Assembly: GCF_002159495.1 (NCBI RefSeq)
Contig: NZ_NFIT01000001.1
Span: 124,001-188,000, forward strand
DNA length: 64,000 nt
Direction: 5' to 3'
Origin: Olsenella sp. An293
Lineage (GTDB): Bacteria; Actinomycetota; Coriobacteriia; Coriobacteriales; Atopobiaceae
In this document: one piece after another, positions 41,697 through 49,763 of the stretch
How positions within the stretch are numbered: position 1 is the stretch's first letter
Layout: each line of letters starts with the position of its first letter
Notes under the pieces: generated by a model
Databases searched by the model: none
The model's input: the letters and a program-made list of their open reading frames with translations, nothing else
What the model was told of the DNA's origin: nothing
Position numbers and translations under genes: made by a program

Positions 41697-42076
41697 CGAA
41701 TCGCCCCCTCCCCGCTGGCTTGGTCTGTCCCAACCCTATGCGGCGGCACCTCTCCCGCTCTTCTCGGCACGTCGTTTGGGCACGACTCATCACGTTTTGT
41801 CATTCGGACTCCTCTCTGCGCGCTTCTCCGCGCGCATTTTGACACACGCCTTGACACTATGGGGGCCTGGACAGGCGGCCGATAAGAACGTGCGGCGTCC
41901 GGTCGCTTCCGGCCCGAGAAGCGTCCGGAAGCCGCACCTGCCGCGGGGACGTGCGGCAACCGGACGGTTCTTCTCGCCCGGCGAGCGGATTTCTTGCGCA
42001 CGGGCATGTTTCGCCCCGTCTCCCCGCGCGATTCGCTACCATGTATGGGAACGGTCTCGCGCAGGAGGGAGCCCGC
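41697..42076. other. 380-bp divergent gap between the LevR-like and BMP-type genes
   Basis: It contains the GGGGAGGGGG ribosome site of the regulator, a TTGACAC direct repeat (41841-41847 and 41853-41859), the third 61-bp hairpin array and, close to the BMP gene, a TACCAT -10-like box (42037-42042). No coding sequence is credible here. Unlike the other two arrays, this one is between divergent genes. Confidence 0.6.
41890..41978. repeat. 61-bp family hairpins A6 and truncated A7
   Basis: A6 (41890-41937) is complete: GTGCGGC-GT-CCGGTCG, a loop with CTTCCGGCCCGAGAAG, then CGTCCGGAAGCCGCAC. A7 starts exactly 61 bp later (41951) with GTGCGGCAACCGGACG and TTCTTCTCGCC, but the closing arm is absent. 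The preface GGCGGCCGATAAGAAC is present. Loop variants CGCTTCCGGCCCGAGAAG and GTTCTTCTCGCC are mixed at all loci. Confidence 0.9.
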
Positions 42077-44038
42077 ATGCTCGAGGACTACGCCAAGGCC
42101 CGCAAGCTCGGCCTCAAGCAGGTCGAGCGAGACGTCTCGGACGGCCGCTACCCCTATCCGCCCGCCCTCGACGACATCCTCAAGAACCAGGGCTATCAGG
42201 GCGAGGTGCCCGTGGGCCTCGCCGAGATCGACCTCGCGCTGATCGCCGGGACCAAGACTCGCGGCCGCCAGAACATGTTCTCGAGCGGGTTTTACCCCAT
42301 CGCCGAGCCGGGCTCGGAGTTTGCCTCCAAGTGGAGCGACCTCATCGACTCCCAGCGCGCCGAGGGCCTGCGCGACCCGATCGTGGTCTACGAGTACCTC
42401 CAGCGCTTCTACGTCCAGGAGGGCAACAAGCGCGTCTCGGTCTCGCGCTATCTGGGCATGCCCACGATCCTGGCAAACATCACCCGCGTGACGCCCATGC
42501 CCTCCGACGAGAAGGGCCTGCGCGTCTACCACGAGTTCACGCGCTTCTACCGCGTGTGCCCCATCTACGGCATCACCTCGTCCGAGGAGGGCTTCTACGC
42601 GCACCTGGCGGCCCTGCTCGGCCAGGACCTCGAGACCCCCTGGCCCGATGACGTGGTGCGCGACCTGAGGGCGCTTTTCGACGGCTTTGCCGCCTCCTTC
42701 CACGCCCACGGCGGCGACGCGCTCGACCTGCAGGTGGGCGACGCCCTCGCCTACTACGTGAGCATCTTTGGCTTCGAGCATGTGCGCGGCCTGTCCCCGC
42801 GCGACGTCGACGCCCAGGTGAGCAAGATCTGGGACGAGTTCGTGGTGGCCCAGGGCGAGGGCGCCCGCGCCTACCTCGAGGACCCGAGCGCGGACCGCAC
42901 CGCGCCGCTTCCCAAGCTCAAGAACCTCGCCAAGAAGGCCGTGCTCGCCAAGCCCTTCCGCGTGGCATTCATCTACGACCGCAACCCGCTCTCCTCGGGC
43001 TGGATCAGCCTGCACGAGCGCGGGCGCATCAAGCTCGAGGAGCGCCTCGGCGGGACCGTCGCCACCCACGCCTTCACCGACCGCAGCTCCGACGCCGCCT
43101 TCGACCAGGCCGTCGAGGAGGCGATCGAGCACAAGGCGGACCTCATCGTCTCCTGCGCCCCCACGCAGATGCGCCAGGCGCTGCGCGCCGCCGCCGAGCA
43201 CCCGGGCCCGGCCTACCTCAACTGCTCCGTGAGCCTCTCGCACAGCGCCGTGCGCGGCTTCTACGGCCGCATGTACGAGGCCAAATTCCTGCTCGGCGCG
43301 CTCGCCGCGAGCCTGGCGGGCCACCACAAGGTGGGATACGTGGCGGAGTCCCCGGTCTTCTCGACCGTGGCGGAGATCAACGCCTTCGCCATCGGCGCCC
43401 AGATGGTGGACCCCTACGCGACCGTCTACCTCAAGTGGTTCTCGGCCAAGGACTACGACTGGCGCCGCGAGCTGCGCGAGGAGGGGGTCCACATCATCTC
43501 CGGGCGCGACTACGCCAACCCGCTCGCGCCCAAGGAGTCCTGGGGCCTCTACCGCGTGGAGGAGAACGGCGCCGAGACCCACCTCGCAGAGCCCGTCTGG
43601 AAGTGGGGCCGCTACTACGAGATGCTCGTCCGCTCCATCAGAAACGACACGTGGAAGAAGGAGGGCGAGAAGATCCAGGGGCAGTCGCTCAACTACTGGT
43701 GGGGCATGTCCGCCGGCGTGCTCGACGTGCGGCTCGCAGACGAGCTGCCGCGCGGCCAGCGCATGCTCGTGGACGTGCTGCGCCAGTCGGTGCTCTCCGG
43801 GCGCGTGCACCCCTTCACCGGGGAGCTCCGCGCGCAGGGCGGCGACGTGGTGCAGGGCCCGGAGGCGGGACGTCTCACGAGCGAGCAGATCGTTCGCATG
43901 CGCTGGCTCAACGAGAACGTGGCGGGACGGCTGCCCGAGCAGCGCGAGCTCGACCGCGACGGCCTCGTCGAGGTGGAGGTCGCGGGCGTGATCCCCGTGG
44001 ACCCCTCGACGGTGCTGCTCAAGGACACGGCGCGCTAG
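42077..44038 (+). CDS. Cytoplasmic ParB-like/BMP (PBP1-like) fusion protein
   Basis: A 653-residue protein. Residues about 70-150 carry a ParB/sulfiredoxin-like segment (LRDPIVVYEYLQRFYVQEGN then KRVSVSRYLGM), followed by a helical domain. From about 295 a BMP-family periplasmic-binding-protein fold begins (FRVAFIYDRNPLSSGWISLH, AAEHPGPAYLNCSVSLSH, YVAESPVFSTVAEINAFAIG). There is no signal peptide, so this binding domain is inside the cell. BMP domains bind nucleosides or autoinducer-like small molecules; here it may sense a cytoplasmic ligand and act through the ParB-like domain. ATG at 42077 has GGAGGG. It forms a unit with the phosphoesterase 12 bp downstream. Confidence 0.82.
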   Translation: MLEDYAKARKLGLKQVERDVSDGRYPYPPALDDILKNQGYQGEVPVGLAEIDLALIAGTKTRGRQNMFSSGFYPIAEPGSEFASKWSDLIDSQRAEGLRDPIVVYEYLQRFYVQEGNKRVSVSRYLGMPTILANITRVTPMPSDEKGLRVYHEFTRFYRVCPIYGITSSEEGFYAHLAALLGQDLETPWPDDVVRDLRALFDGFAASFHAHGGDALDLQVGDALAYYVSIFGFEHVRGLSPRDVDAQVSKIWDEFVVAQGEGARAYLEDPSADRTAPLPKLKNLAKKAVLAKPFRVAFIYDRNPLSSGWISLHERGRIKLEERLGGTVATHAFTDRSSDAAFDQAVEEAIEHKADLIVSCAPTQMRQALRAAAEHPGPAYLNCSVSLSHSAVRGFYGRMYEAKFLLGALAASLAGHHKVGYVAESPVFSTVAEINAFAIGAQMVDPYATVYLKWFSAKDYDWRRELREEGVHIISGRDYANPLAPKESWGLYRVEENGAETHLAEPVWKWGRYYEMLVRSIRNDTWKKEGEKIQGQSLNYWWGMSAGVLDVRLADELPRGQRMLVDVLRQSVLSGRVHPFTGELRAQGGDVVQGPEAGRLTSEQIVRMRWLNENVAGRLPEQRELDRDGLVEVEVAGVIPVDPSTVLLKDTAR

Positions 44039-44050
44039 GGGGCGGCGGGC

Positions 44051-44692
44051 ATGAGGATCCTCGCCATCGCGGACGTGGAGGAGGGCTGGCTCTACGAGCG
44101 CTGGGACGCCGAGCGCGTGGCCGGCGTCGACCTCGTCGTGTCCTGCGGCGACCTGCCGGCGGTCTACCTCGAGCACATCGTGACGCTCGCCAACGTGCCG
44201 CTGCTCTACGTGCCGGGCAACCACGACACTGCCTACGACGCCCACGCGCCCGAGGGCTGCGTGTCCGTGGACGGGCGCGTGGTCGACGTCGGCGGGCTGC
44301 GCGTCATGGGGCTCGGCGGCTCGATCCGCTACAACCCCGAGGTGCACGGCTACACCGAGGCCGAGATGGCGCGGCGCGCGGCGCGGATGGCGCTTCTCGC
44401 CAGCGCGACGGGGGGCGTGGACCTGCTGGTGACCCACGCCCCGGCGCGCGGCTACGGCGACCTCGACGACCTGCCGCACCGCGGCTTCGAGGCGTTTGGG
44501 ACCCTGCTCGAGCGCACGCGCCCGCGCTACCTGCTGCACGGTCACGTCCACATGGAGTACGGCCGCATCGAGCGCGTCCGCGAGCACCCCTGCGGCACCA
44601 CGATCGTCAACTGCTGCGGCTCCTACGTGCTCGACGTCCCGGATGGCGTCATCGGCGGCCACGGCGGCCTCTTCCCCGTGGAGAGCGTCTAG
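44051..44692 (+). CDS. Metallophosphoesterase
   Basis: A 213-residue calcineurin-like phosphoesterase. Visible metal-site motifs are ADVEEG (Asp8), VSCGDLPAVY (Asp), VPGNHDTAYD, LVTHAPARGYGDLDD and LHGHVHMEYG. The usual first motif DxH is DVE here, as in a Firmicutes/Coriobacteriia subfamily I recall starting MKILxVSDxE. Cyclic nucleotides, nucleoside phosphates or phosphoproteins are possible substrates. It is co-directional with the ParB-BMP fusion, which suggests a joint function in nucleotide or nucleoside signalling; this is inference from the pairing. Confidence 0.87.
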   Translation: MRILAIADVEEGWLYERWDAERVAGVDLVVSCGDLPAVYLEHIVTLANVPLLYVPGNHDTAYDAHAPEGCVSVDGRVVDVGGLRVMGLGGSIRYNPEVHGYTEAEMARRAARMALLASATGGVDLLVTHAPARGYGDLDDLPHRGFEAFGTLLERTRPRYLLHGHVHMEYGRIERVREHPCGTTIVNCCGSYVLDVPDGVIGGHGGLFPVESV

Positions 44693-44707
44693 CGGCAGGC
44701 GCCCCGT

Positions 44708-44848
44708 GAGGGTATGTACACCCAGCCATGAGGGTATGTACACCACCCAGGCGGCGCGTTCTTCTCGGCAGTGCTTTGAACTGCGGTTTTGCGGCCTGCA
44801 CTCGACGGCTGGGTGTACATACCCTCGGGGGCGGGCGTATATACCCTC
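44708..44848. repeat. 98-bp family element B1, next to the P-II gene
   Basis: Left side: two direct copies of GAGGGTATGTACACC (44708-44722 and 44730-44744). Right side: GGTGTACATACCCTC (44812-44826) and a decayed copy at 44836-44848. The outer left copy extends to a perfect 20-bp inverted repeat with 44807-44826. Read on the minus strand from 44826 to 44730 (97 bp) the element matches B2 along its whole length, including the core AAAACCGCAGTTCAAAGC and TGCCGAGAAGAACG. The gap is convergent. Confidence 0.9.
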
Positions 44849-44920
44849 GGGGGCCAGGCGAGAAGGCGGGCGAGAAGGGCGGCCCCTCCCTGGCCGCCCG
44901 ACGCCCAGGGCCCGACGCCG

Positions 44921-45259
44921 TCACACGGCCTTGACGCCGCGCTCGCCGGTGCGAATGCGCACGCACTCCTCCACGGGGTAGACGAAGATCTTGCCATCTC
45001 CCACCTCGCCGGTGCGCGCGACCTCGCAGAGCAGGTCGATCAACCCGTCAACCTGCGCGTTGTTGACGACGAGCTCAATTTTGACCTTGGGGATCATGTT
45101 GAGCATGACGGGCTTTCCGCGGTAGTACTCGGTCCAGCCGTGCTGGCTGCCGCACCCCATGCACTCGTAGACGGTCATGCCGTGGACGCCCTTCTCGTTG
45201 AGCGCGTCCTTGAGCTCCTCGAGCTTCTCGGGCCGAACGATCGCGGTGATCTTTTTCAT
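44921..45259 (-). CDS. P-II nitrogen regulatory protein lacking Tyr51
   Basis: A 112-residue P-II trimer subunit. MKKITAIVRPEKLEELKDAL, the T-loop GSQHGWTEYYRGKPVMLNMI and the C-terminal GDGKIFVYPVEECVRIRTGE match GlnB/GlnK, and no gaps are needed against E. coli GlnB. Gln39 and Lys58 are kept, but the position of Tyr51, the site of uridylylation or adenylylation, is Val. Control must then come from ATP/ADP and 2-oxoglutarate binding alone. It is read after amtB (35-bp gap, GAGGAGG site), so it most likely gates AmtB. Confidence 0.95.
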   Translation of the reverse strand: MKKITAIVRPEKLEELKDALNEKGVHGMTVYECMGCGSQHGWTEYYRGKPVMLNMIPKVKIELVVNNAQVDGLIDLLCEVARTGEVGDGKIFVYPVEECVRIRTGERGVKAV

Positions 45260-45294
45260 GGTGCCTCCTCGGGCGGTTGACGTGGTCGGGTCGA

Positions 45295-46569
45295 TCAGGA
45301 GTCGAGGCCGGTGAAGGCCGGATAGGCGCTCTCGCCGTGGGCCGAGACGTCCAGGCCCAGCGCCTCGTCGCGCTCGCTCACGCGCAGACCGCCAAACGCG
45401 GCGCGCACCGCGGCGACGAGCAGCAGGTCAAGCACCACGACGATCGCGAGCGTAACCAGGATGCCGAGCACCTGGCTCACGAGAAGGTCGGGGCTGCCGG
45501 TGTAGAGCAGACCTCCCACGCCGGTCCAGGAGAGCTCCGGAACGCAGAAGAGACCGGTCAGCACGCCGCCGAGCAGGCCGCCCACGCCGTGGCAGCCAAA
45601 CGCGTCGAGCGCGTCGTCATAGCCAAAGCGCGCCTTGAGCCTGGAGATCGCGAGGTAACAGACGGGCGAGACGAGAAGGCCCATGAGCACCGCGGCCCAC
45701 GGCTCCACAAAGCCCGCCGCCGGCGTCACCACGACGAGGCCCGCGACCAGGCCCGTGCAGGCCCCCACGAGCGAGGGCGTGCCGGAGGCGACGCGCTCCA
45801 CCACGAGCCAGGACGCCAAGCCGGCCGCGCTGGAGACCACCGTGTTGAGGACGGCCAGGGCCGCCACCTCGTCGGCGGCGAACTCCGATCCGCCGTTGAA
45901 GCCAAACCAGCCGAGCCACAGAAGCCCCGCGCCCAGCGCGACGAAGGGCACGTTGTGCGGGCGATAGCTCTTGAGGCCAAAGCCCTTGCGGCCGCCGAGG
46001 GCGACGCACAAGATCAGGCCCGTGACGCCGGAGCTGATGTGGACCACGTCGCCACCGGCAAAGTCGAGCGCGCCGATGACGTCGCCGATCAGCGACCCCT
46101 CGCCGCCCCAGACCATGTGCGCGAGCGGCGCGTACACCACGAGCGACCACGCGCCGACGAAGGCGAGCACCGCGCCAAAGCGCATGCGGCCGGCGACCGA
46201 GCCGGTGACGATGGCGGCGGTGATCATGGCGAAGGCCATCTGGAAGCACACGTCGACGAGGCTCGGATAGACGGCGTCGGCGGGCACGCTCGCGGCCTCG
46301 GACAGCATGCCGGAGACCAGGCCGACAAGCCCCAGCTGGTCGAAGCCGCCAAACCACGAGAGCGAGCCGTCGCCGCCGTAGGCAAACGACCAGCCGGCGA
46401 CGACCCACGTGAGCCCCACGATGCCGATGACGGCAAAGCACATGAGCATCGTGTTGACGACGTTCTTGCGCCGGGCCAGGCCGCCGTAGAAAAACGCGAG
46501 CCCCGGCGTCATGAACAGTACGAGCATGGTGCAGACGAGCATGAAGGCGGTAGATCCGCTGTCGTACAT
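45295..46569 (-). CDS. amtB: Ammonium transporter
   Basis: A 424-residue membrane channel with about eleven hydrophobic helices. The conserved PGLAFFYGGLARRKNVVNTM signature, ALDFAGGDVVHISSG (Asp for structure and first twin His) and DALDAFGCHGVGGLLGG (second twin His) are intact. There is no obvious cleavable signal. It imports ammonium and is blocked by P-II under nitrogen excess in known systems. The start at 46569 follows GGGGGAGGG. It is the first gene of the amtB-P-II pair, which is bracketed by inverted copies of a 97-98-bp element. Confidence 0.96.
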   Translation of the reverse strand: MYDSGSTAFMLVCTMLVLFMTPGLAFFYGGLARRKNVVNTMLMCFAVIGIVGLTWVVAGWSFAYGGDGSLSWFGGFDQLGLVGLVSGMLSEAASVPADAVYPSLVDVCFQMAFAMITAAIVTGSVAGRMRFGAVLAFVGAWSLVVYAPLAHMVWGGEGSLIGDVIGALDFAGGDVVHISSGVTGLILCVALGGRKGFGLKSYRPHNVPFVALGAGLLWLGWFGFNGGSEFAADEVAALAVLNTVVSSAAGLASWLVVERVASGTPSLVGACTGLVAGLVVVTPAAGFVEPWAAVLMGLLVSPVCYLAISRLKARFGYDDALDAFGCHGVGGLLGGVLTGLFCVPELSWTGVGGLLYTGSPDLLVSQVLGILVTLAIVVVLDLLLVAAVRAAFGGLRVSERDEALGLDVSAHGESAYPAFTGLDS

Positions 46570-46766
46570 GGTTCCCTCCCCCTGTCGTGCGGACGTGACG
46601 GGGCGATGGTGGCAGGCTTCAGGTTGCTGGAGACGGGCGGCGAACGGGAGTTAACGAGCCGGCGCATGGACCGTAACGTTGGACGCAGGCCCGCAACGCG
46701 CCGCCACGCGGCGGAAACCCGCGGGCAACAGACGGGCTTGTCGCCAGGGTGTGCACACCAGCCCTT

Positions 46767-46864
46767 GAGGGTATGTACACCTCACCGTCGAATGCGGGCT
46801 GTAAAATCGCAGGTCAGAGCGTTGCCGAGAAGAACGGCCGGGCCAGGAAGGTGTACATACCCTC
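46767..46864. repeat. 98-bp family element B2, upstream of amtB
   Basis: Bounded by GAGGGTATGTACACC (46767-46781) and its inverted copy GGTGTACATACCCTC (46850-46864). The core includes CCGTCGAATGCGGGCTG, AAAATCGCAGGTCAGAGC and TGCCGAGAAGAACGG. It aligns base for base with B1 (opposite strand) with few differences, mostly transitions. A decayed third terminus (GGGTGTGCACACCAGCC, 46747-46763) lies just left, mirroring the doubled ends of B1. Confidence 0.9.
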
Positions 46865-46874
46865 ACGGCAGGGT

Positions 46875-46978
46875 GCGTCTGTCAATTGGGGACGTGTCAA
46901 TTGGGGACGTGTTATTTCGTGCACATAACCTGTCCCAAATCGTCTGCACGAAATAACACGTCCCCAATTGACAGACGC
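46875..46978. repeat. Long palindrome H with an internal 15-bp duplication
   Basis: A 29-bp perfect arm (46895-46923, beginning TGTCAATTGGGGACG and ending TTATTTCGTGCA) pairs with 46945-46973. TGTCAATTGGGGACG is duplicated in tandem on the left only (46880-46894 and 46895-46909). The outer GCGTC/GACGC (46875, 46978) also pair using the first copy, so two alternative registers exist. The loop is about 21 bases. Confidence 0.9.
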
Positions 46979-47047
46979 GGCGAGCGGTCGGATTGTGGCG
47001 GCGGGCGGCAATTCGTACTTCTCGCCCCCGCGCGCCCCATGCCGTGG

Positions 47048-47053
47048 TATAAG
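47048..47053 (+). promoter_or_regulatory. Putative -10 box of the LacI gene
   Basis: TATAAG, 52 bp upstream of the ATG at 47105 and 15 bp before a LacI-type operator. No clear -35 hexamer is seen. Confidence 0.45.
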
Positions 47054-47068
47054 TCTGCCAACAGAAAT

Positions 47069-47082
47069 TGGAAACGTTTCCA
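47069..47082. promoter_or_regulatory. LacI/CcpA-type operator, perfect palindrome
   Basis: TGGAAACGTTTCCA is a perfect 14-bp palindrome with the central CG of LacI-GalR family operators. It lies just downstream of the TATAAG box and upstream of the LacI gene, so autoregulation by blocking early transcription is likely. A 13/14 match, TGGAAACGTTCCCA, occurs inside glgP at 51314-51327. Confidence 0.75.
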
Positions 47083-47104
47083 TGAAGGCGAGAAGGACGA
47101 GGCC

Positions 47105-48109
47105 ATGGACATCCGCGACATCGCAGCGAAGTCGGGATACGGCGTGGGCACGGTCTCGCGCGTCATCAACGACCAGCCCAACGTGAGCGACCGCGCCCGC
47201 GAGCGCATCCTCGCCGTCATGGCCGAGCTCGGCTACGAGCCCAACTCCAACGCGCGCTACCTCAAGATGCGCTCCCAGACGCCCGTGGCCGTCTTTGTGA
47301 TGGGCGTCGGAAACCGCATGTTCGACGACATCCTCGGGCCCCTGCAGGCCGCGCTCGCGCGCGAGGACGAGGAGCTCGTCGTCACCTACCTCAACGGGGA
47401 CGTCGACGAGGTCCGCGCCGCCGTCGACTACCAGCAGGCGCGCCACCCCAAGGGGATGGTCTTCCTCGGCGGCGAGCTCGAGAGCTTCCGCGCGTCCTTC
47501 CACGAGATCGAGACTCCGGCCGTCCTGGTGACCGCGGACGCGAGCCAGCTCGGCTTTGCCAACCTCTCGAGCGTCACCATCGACAACGTCGCCGCAGCGA
47601 GAAGCGCCGTGGGGCACCTGCTGGAGCGCGGGCACCGGCGCATCGGCATCGTCGGCGGCAACCGTGCGAGCGGGCAGATCGGCGAGCTGCGCCTGCGCGG
47701 CGCCGAGCAGGCTCTGCGCGAGCACGGCATCGAGCTCGACTACGAGCGCGACTACGAGCCCTGCGACTTCATCGAGATCGGCGGCTACGAGGCCACACGC
47801 AGGCTCCTCGAGCGCACGGGCGACCTCACCGCCGTCTTCGCGCTCGGAGACGTCGTCGCCTTCGGCGCGCTGCGCGCCATCGTCGACCGGGGGCTCAGCG
47901 CGCCCGGCGACGTCTCGCTCGTCGGCTTTGACGACACCGCCTTCTCCCAGTACGCCGTCCCCCGCATCACGACGATCCGCCAGGACGCCGCACGCCTCGC
48001 CGAGCGTGCCGCGAAGCTCCTCCTGGGCGCCCTGCGCGACGGCTCCCCGGCAACCCACGAGCTCGTGGACTTCGAGCTCGTCGAGCGAGAGAGCGTCCGC
48101 TCCCTCTGA
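47105..48109 (+). CDS. LacI-family regulator of the maltodextrin/glycogen operon
   Basis: A 334-residue repressor. The N-terminal MDIRDIAAKSGYGVGTVSRV helix-turn-helix and hinge are followed by a periplasmic-binding-protein-like sensor domain (HPKGMVFLGG, GHRRIGIVGGNRASG, AVFALGDVVAFGALRAI, VSLVGFDDTAFSQY, TTIRQDAARLAERAAKLLL). It should bind the operator 23-36 bp upstream of its own start and control malQ-glgP-glucosidase. The ATG at 47105 is preceded by AAGGACG; the upstream open frame would translate palindrome H. It heads a four-gene unit. Confidence 0.93.
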   Translation: MDIRDIAAKSGYGVGTVSRVINDQPNVSDRARERILAVMAELGYEPNSNARYLKMRSQTPVAVFVMGVGNRMFDDILGPLQAALAREDEELVVTYLNGDVDEVRAAVDYQQARHPKGMVFLGGELESFRASFHEIETPAVLVTADASQLGFANLSSVTIDNVAAARSAVGHLLERGHRRIGIVGGNRASGQIGELRLRGAEQALREHGIELDYERDYEPCDFIEIGGYEATRRLLERTGDLTAVFALGDVVAFGALRAIVDRGLSAPGDVSLVGFDDTAFSQYAVPRITTIRQDAARLAERAAKLLLGALRDGSPATHELVDFELVERESVRSL

Positions 48110-48120
48110 CCCGCGATGGC

Positions 48121-48140
48121 GGCGGGACGTCCCGCCGCGA
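48121..48140. terminator. 20-bp palindrome between the LacI gene and malQ
   Basis: GCGGCGGGAC directly abuts its complement GTCCCGCCGC just before the malQ ribosome site AAAGGAGG. As RNA it could form a short hairpin between the regulator and the enzyme genes. No T-run follows; coordinates are good to within a base or two. Confidence 0.45.
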
Positions 48141-48151
48141 AAGGAGGACGC

Positions 48152-49732
48152 ATGAGAACCTCGGGCATCCTCATGCCCATCACCTCGCTCCCCTCCCCCT
48201 GGGGGGTGGGCACGCTCGGAGGCGAGGCGCGCGCGTTCGTCGACTTCCTGGCACGCGCCGGCGTGTCGATCTGGCAGGTGCTCCCCATCGTGCCCACCGG
48301 CTACGGGGACTCTCCCTACCAGTCCTTCTCGACCTACGCCGGCAACCCCTACCTCATCGACCTTGACGACCTCGCGGCCGAGGGCCTGCTCGAGCGCGGC
48401 GAGTACGCGGGCGTGGACTGGGGGTCAGATCCCGAGCGCGTCGACTACGGAGCCCTCTACCGCGGTCGCTTCGACGTGCTGCGCCGCACCGTGGAGCGCC
48501 TCCAGAAGACGCGCCCGGACGAACTCGCCCGCTTCTGCGAGCGCGAGGCGACCTGGCTCGACGACTATGCCCTCTTCATGGCCCTCAAGGACCTCCACCA
48601 CGGCACGCCCTGGCACACCTGGCCGGACGGGGTGCGCCTGTGCCGCGCCGACGCGCTCTCCCGGGCGCACGAGAAGCTCGCCGAGGACGTCGCCTTCTGG
48701 CAGGGCGTCCAGTGCCTGTTCTTCTCGCAATGGGAGCGCCTGCACGACTACGCGCGGGCCGCGGGCGTGCGCATCATGGGCGACCTCCCCTTCTACGTGG
48801 CTCTGGACAGCGCGGACGTCTGGAGCCATCCCGAGCAGTTCCAGCTCGACGCCGACCTCAGGCCCCGCGAGATCGCCGGCGTGCCGCCCGACGGCTTCTC
48901 CGACATCGGCCAGATCTGGGGCAACCCGCTTTTTGCCTGGGACCGCATGAAGGCGGACGGCTACGAGTGGTGGTGTCAGCGCGTCGCCTTCCAGCTGCGG
49001 CTCTACGACGTCCTGCGCATCGACCACTTCCGCGGCTTCGACTCCTACTTCGCCATCCCCGCGGGCGCCGTGACGGCGGCGGGCGGCCGGTGGCGCAACG
49101 GCCCCGGCATCGACCTCTTCCGCGTGCTGGAGCAGCGGCTCGGCCGCTGCGACATCGTGGCGGAGGACCTCGGCTACCTCACCGACTCGGTGCGCCGCCT
49201 GCTCGAGGAATCGGGTTTTCCCGGAATGAAGGTCCTCGAGTTCGCCTTCGACACGCGTGATGGCACGGGCGCCGCGTACCTGCCCTTCTCATATCCCGCC
49301 AACTGCATCGCCTACGTGGGCACGCACGACAACGACACCGCGCTCGGCTGGCTCGAGACGGCGCCGGAGGGTGACGTCGCCCTCGCCCGCGAGTACCTGC
49401 ACCTCGACCCGGCCGAGGGCGAGGGCTGGGGCATGATGCGCGCCATCTGGGCGAGCCCCGCCGACACCGCCGTGGTGCAGATGCAGGACCTGCTGGGACT
49501 GGGCAGCGACGCGCGCGTCAACACGCCGTCCACGCTCGGGGGCAACTGGGTCTGGCGGGCGCGCCCGGGATTTGCGAGCCGCGAGCTCGCCGACCGCGTG
49601 CGCCGGCAGATGGAGCTCTACCACCGACTGCCGCCGATCAAGGTCGTCCCCGACGACTACGCGCGCAGGGACGCCGCCCCCGTCGGCGGTGCCGGGATCA
49701 TGAGAACTGGACAGTTCCGTTTCCGCATATAG
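48152..49732 (+). CDS. malQ: 4-alpha-glucanotransferase
   Basis: A 526-residue amylomaltase (GH77) that transfers alpha-1,4-glucan segments between maltodextrins. MRTSGILMPITSLPSPWGVG, then SIWQVLPIVPTGYGDSPYQS are GH77 signatures. YDVLRIDHFRGFDSYFAIP carries the nucleophile Asp, CDIVAEDLGYLTDSVR the acid/base Glu, and YVGTHDNDTALGW the third carboxylate. Length agrees with bacterial MalQ of about 500 residues. It has a strong AAAGGAGG site and is followed after 31 bp by glgP. Confidence 0.96.
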   Translation: MRTSGILMPITSLPSPWGVGTLGGEARAFVDFLARAGVSIWQVLPIVPTGYGDSPYQSFSTYAGNPYLIDLDDLAAEGLLERGEYAGVDWGSDPERVDYGALYRGRFDVLRRTVERLQKTRPDELARFCEREATWLDDYALFMALKDLHHGTPWHTWPDGVRLCRADALSRAHEKLAEDVAFWQGVQCLFFSQWERLHDYARAAGVRIMGDLPFYVALDSADVWSHPEQFQLDADLRPREIAGVPPDGFSDIGQIWGNPLFAWDRMKADGYEWWCQRVAFQLRLYDVLRIDHFRGFDSYFAIPAGAVTAAGGRWRNGPGIDLFRVLEQRLGRCDIVAEDLGYLTDSVRRLLEESGFPGMKVLEFAFDTRDGTGAAYLPFSYPANCIAYVGTHDNDTALGWLETAPEGDVALAREYLHLDPAEGEGWGMMRAIWASPADTAVVQMQDLLGLGSDARVNTPSTLGGNWVWRARPGFASRELADRVRRQMELYHRLPPIKVVPDDYARRDAAPVGGAGIMRTGQFRFRI

Positions 49733-49763
49733 AGACGACGCGAGAACGGGAAGGAGAATACCG

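Larger units (their letters stand above)
46570..47104. other. 535-bp divergent gap between amtB and the LacI gene
   Basis: From left to right it contains the amtB leader (no clear promoter hexamers found), repeat element B2 with an older GGGTGTGCACACC half-site beside it, long palindrome H, and the -10 box and operator of the LacI gene. No credible coding sequence is present. The density of inverted repeats is the highest in the window. Confidence 0.7.
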
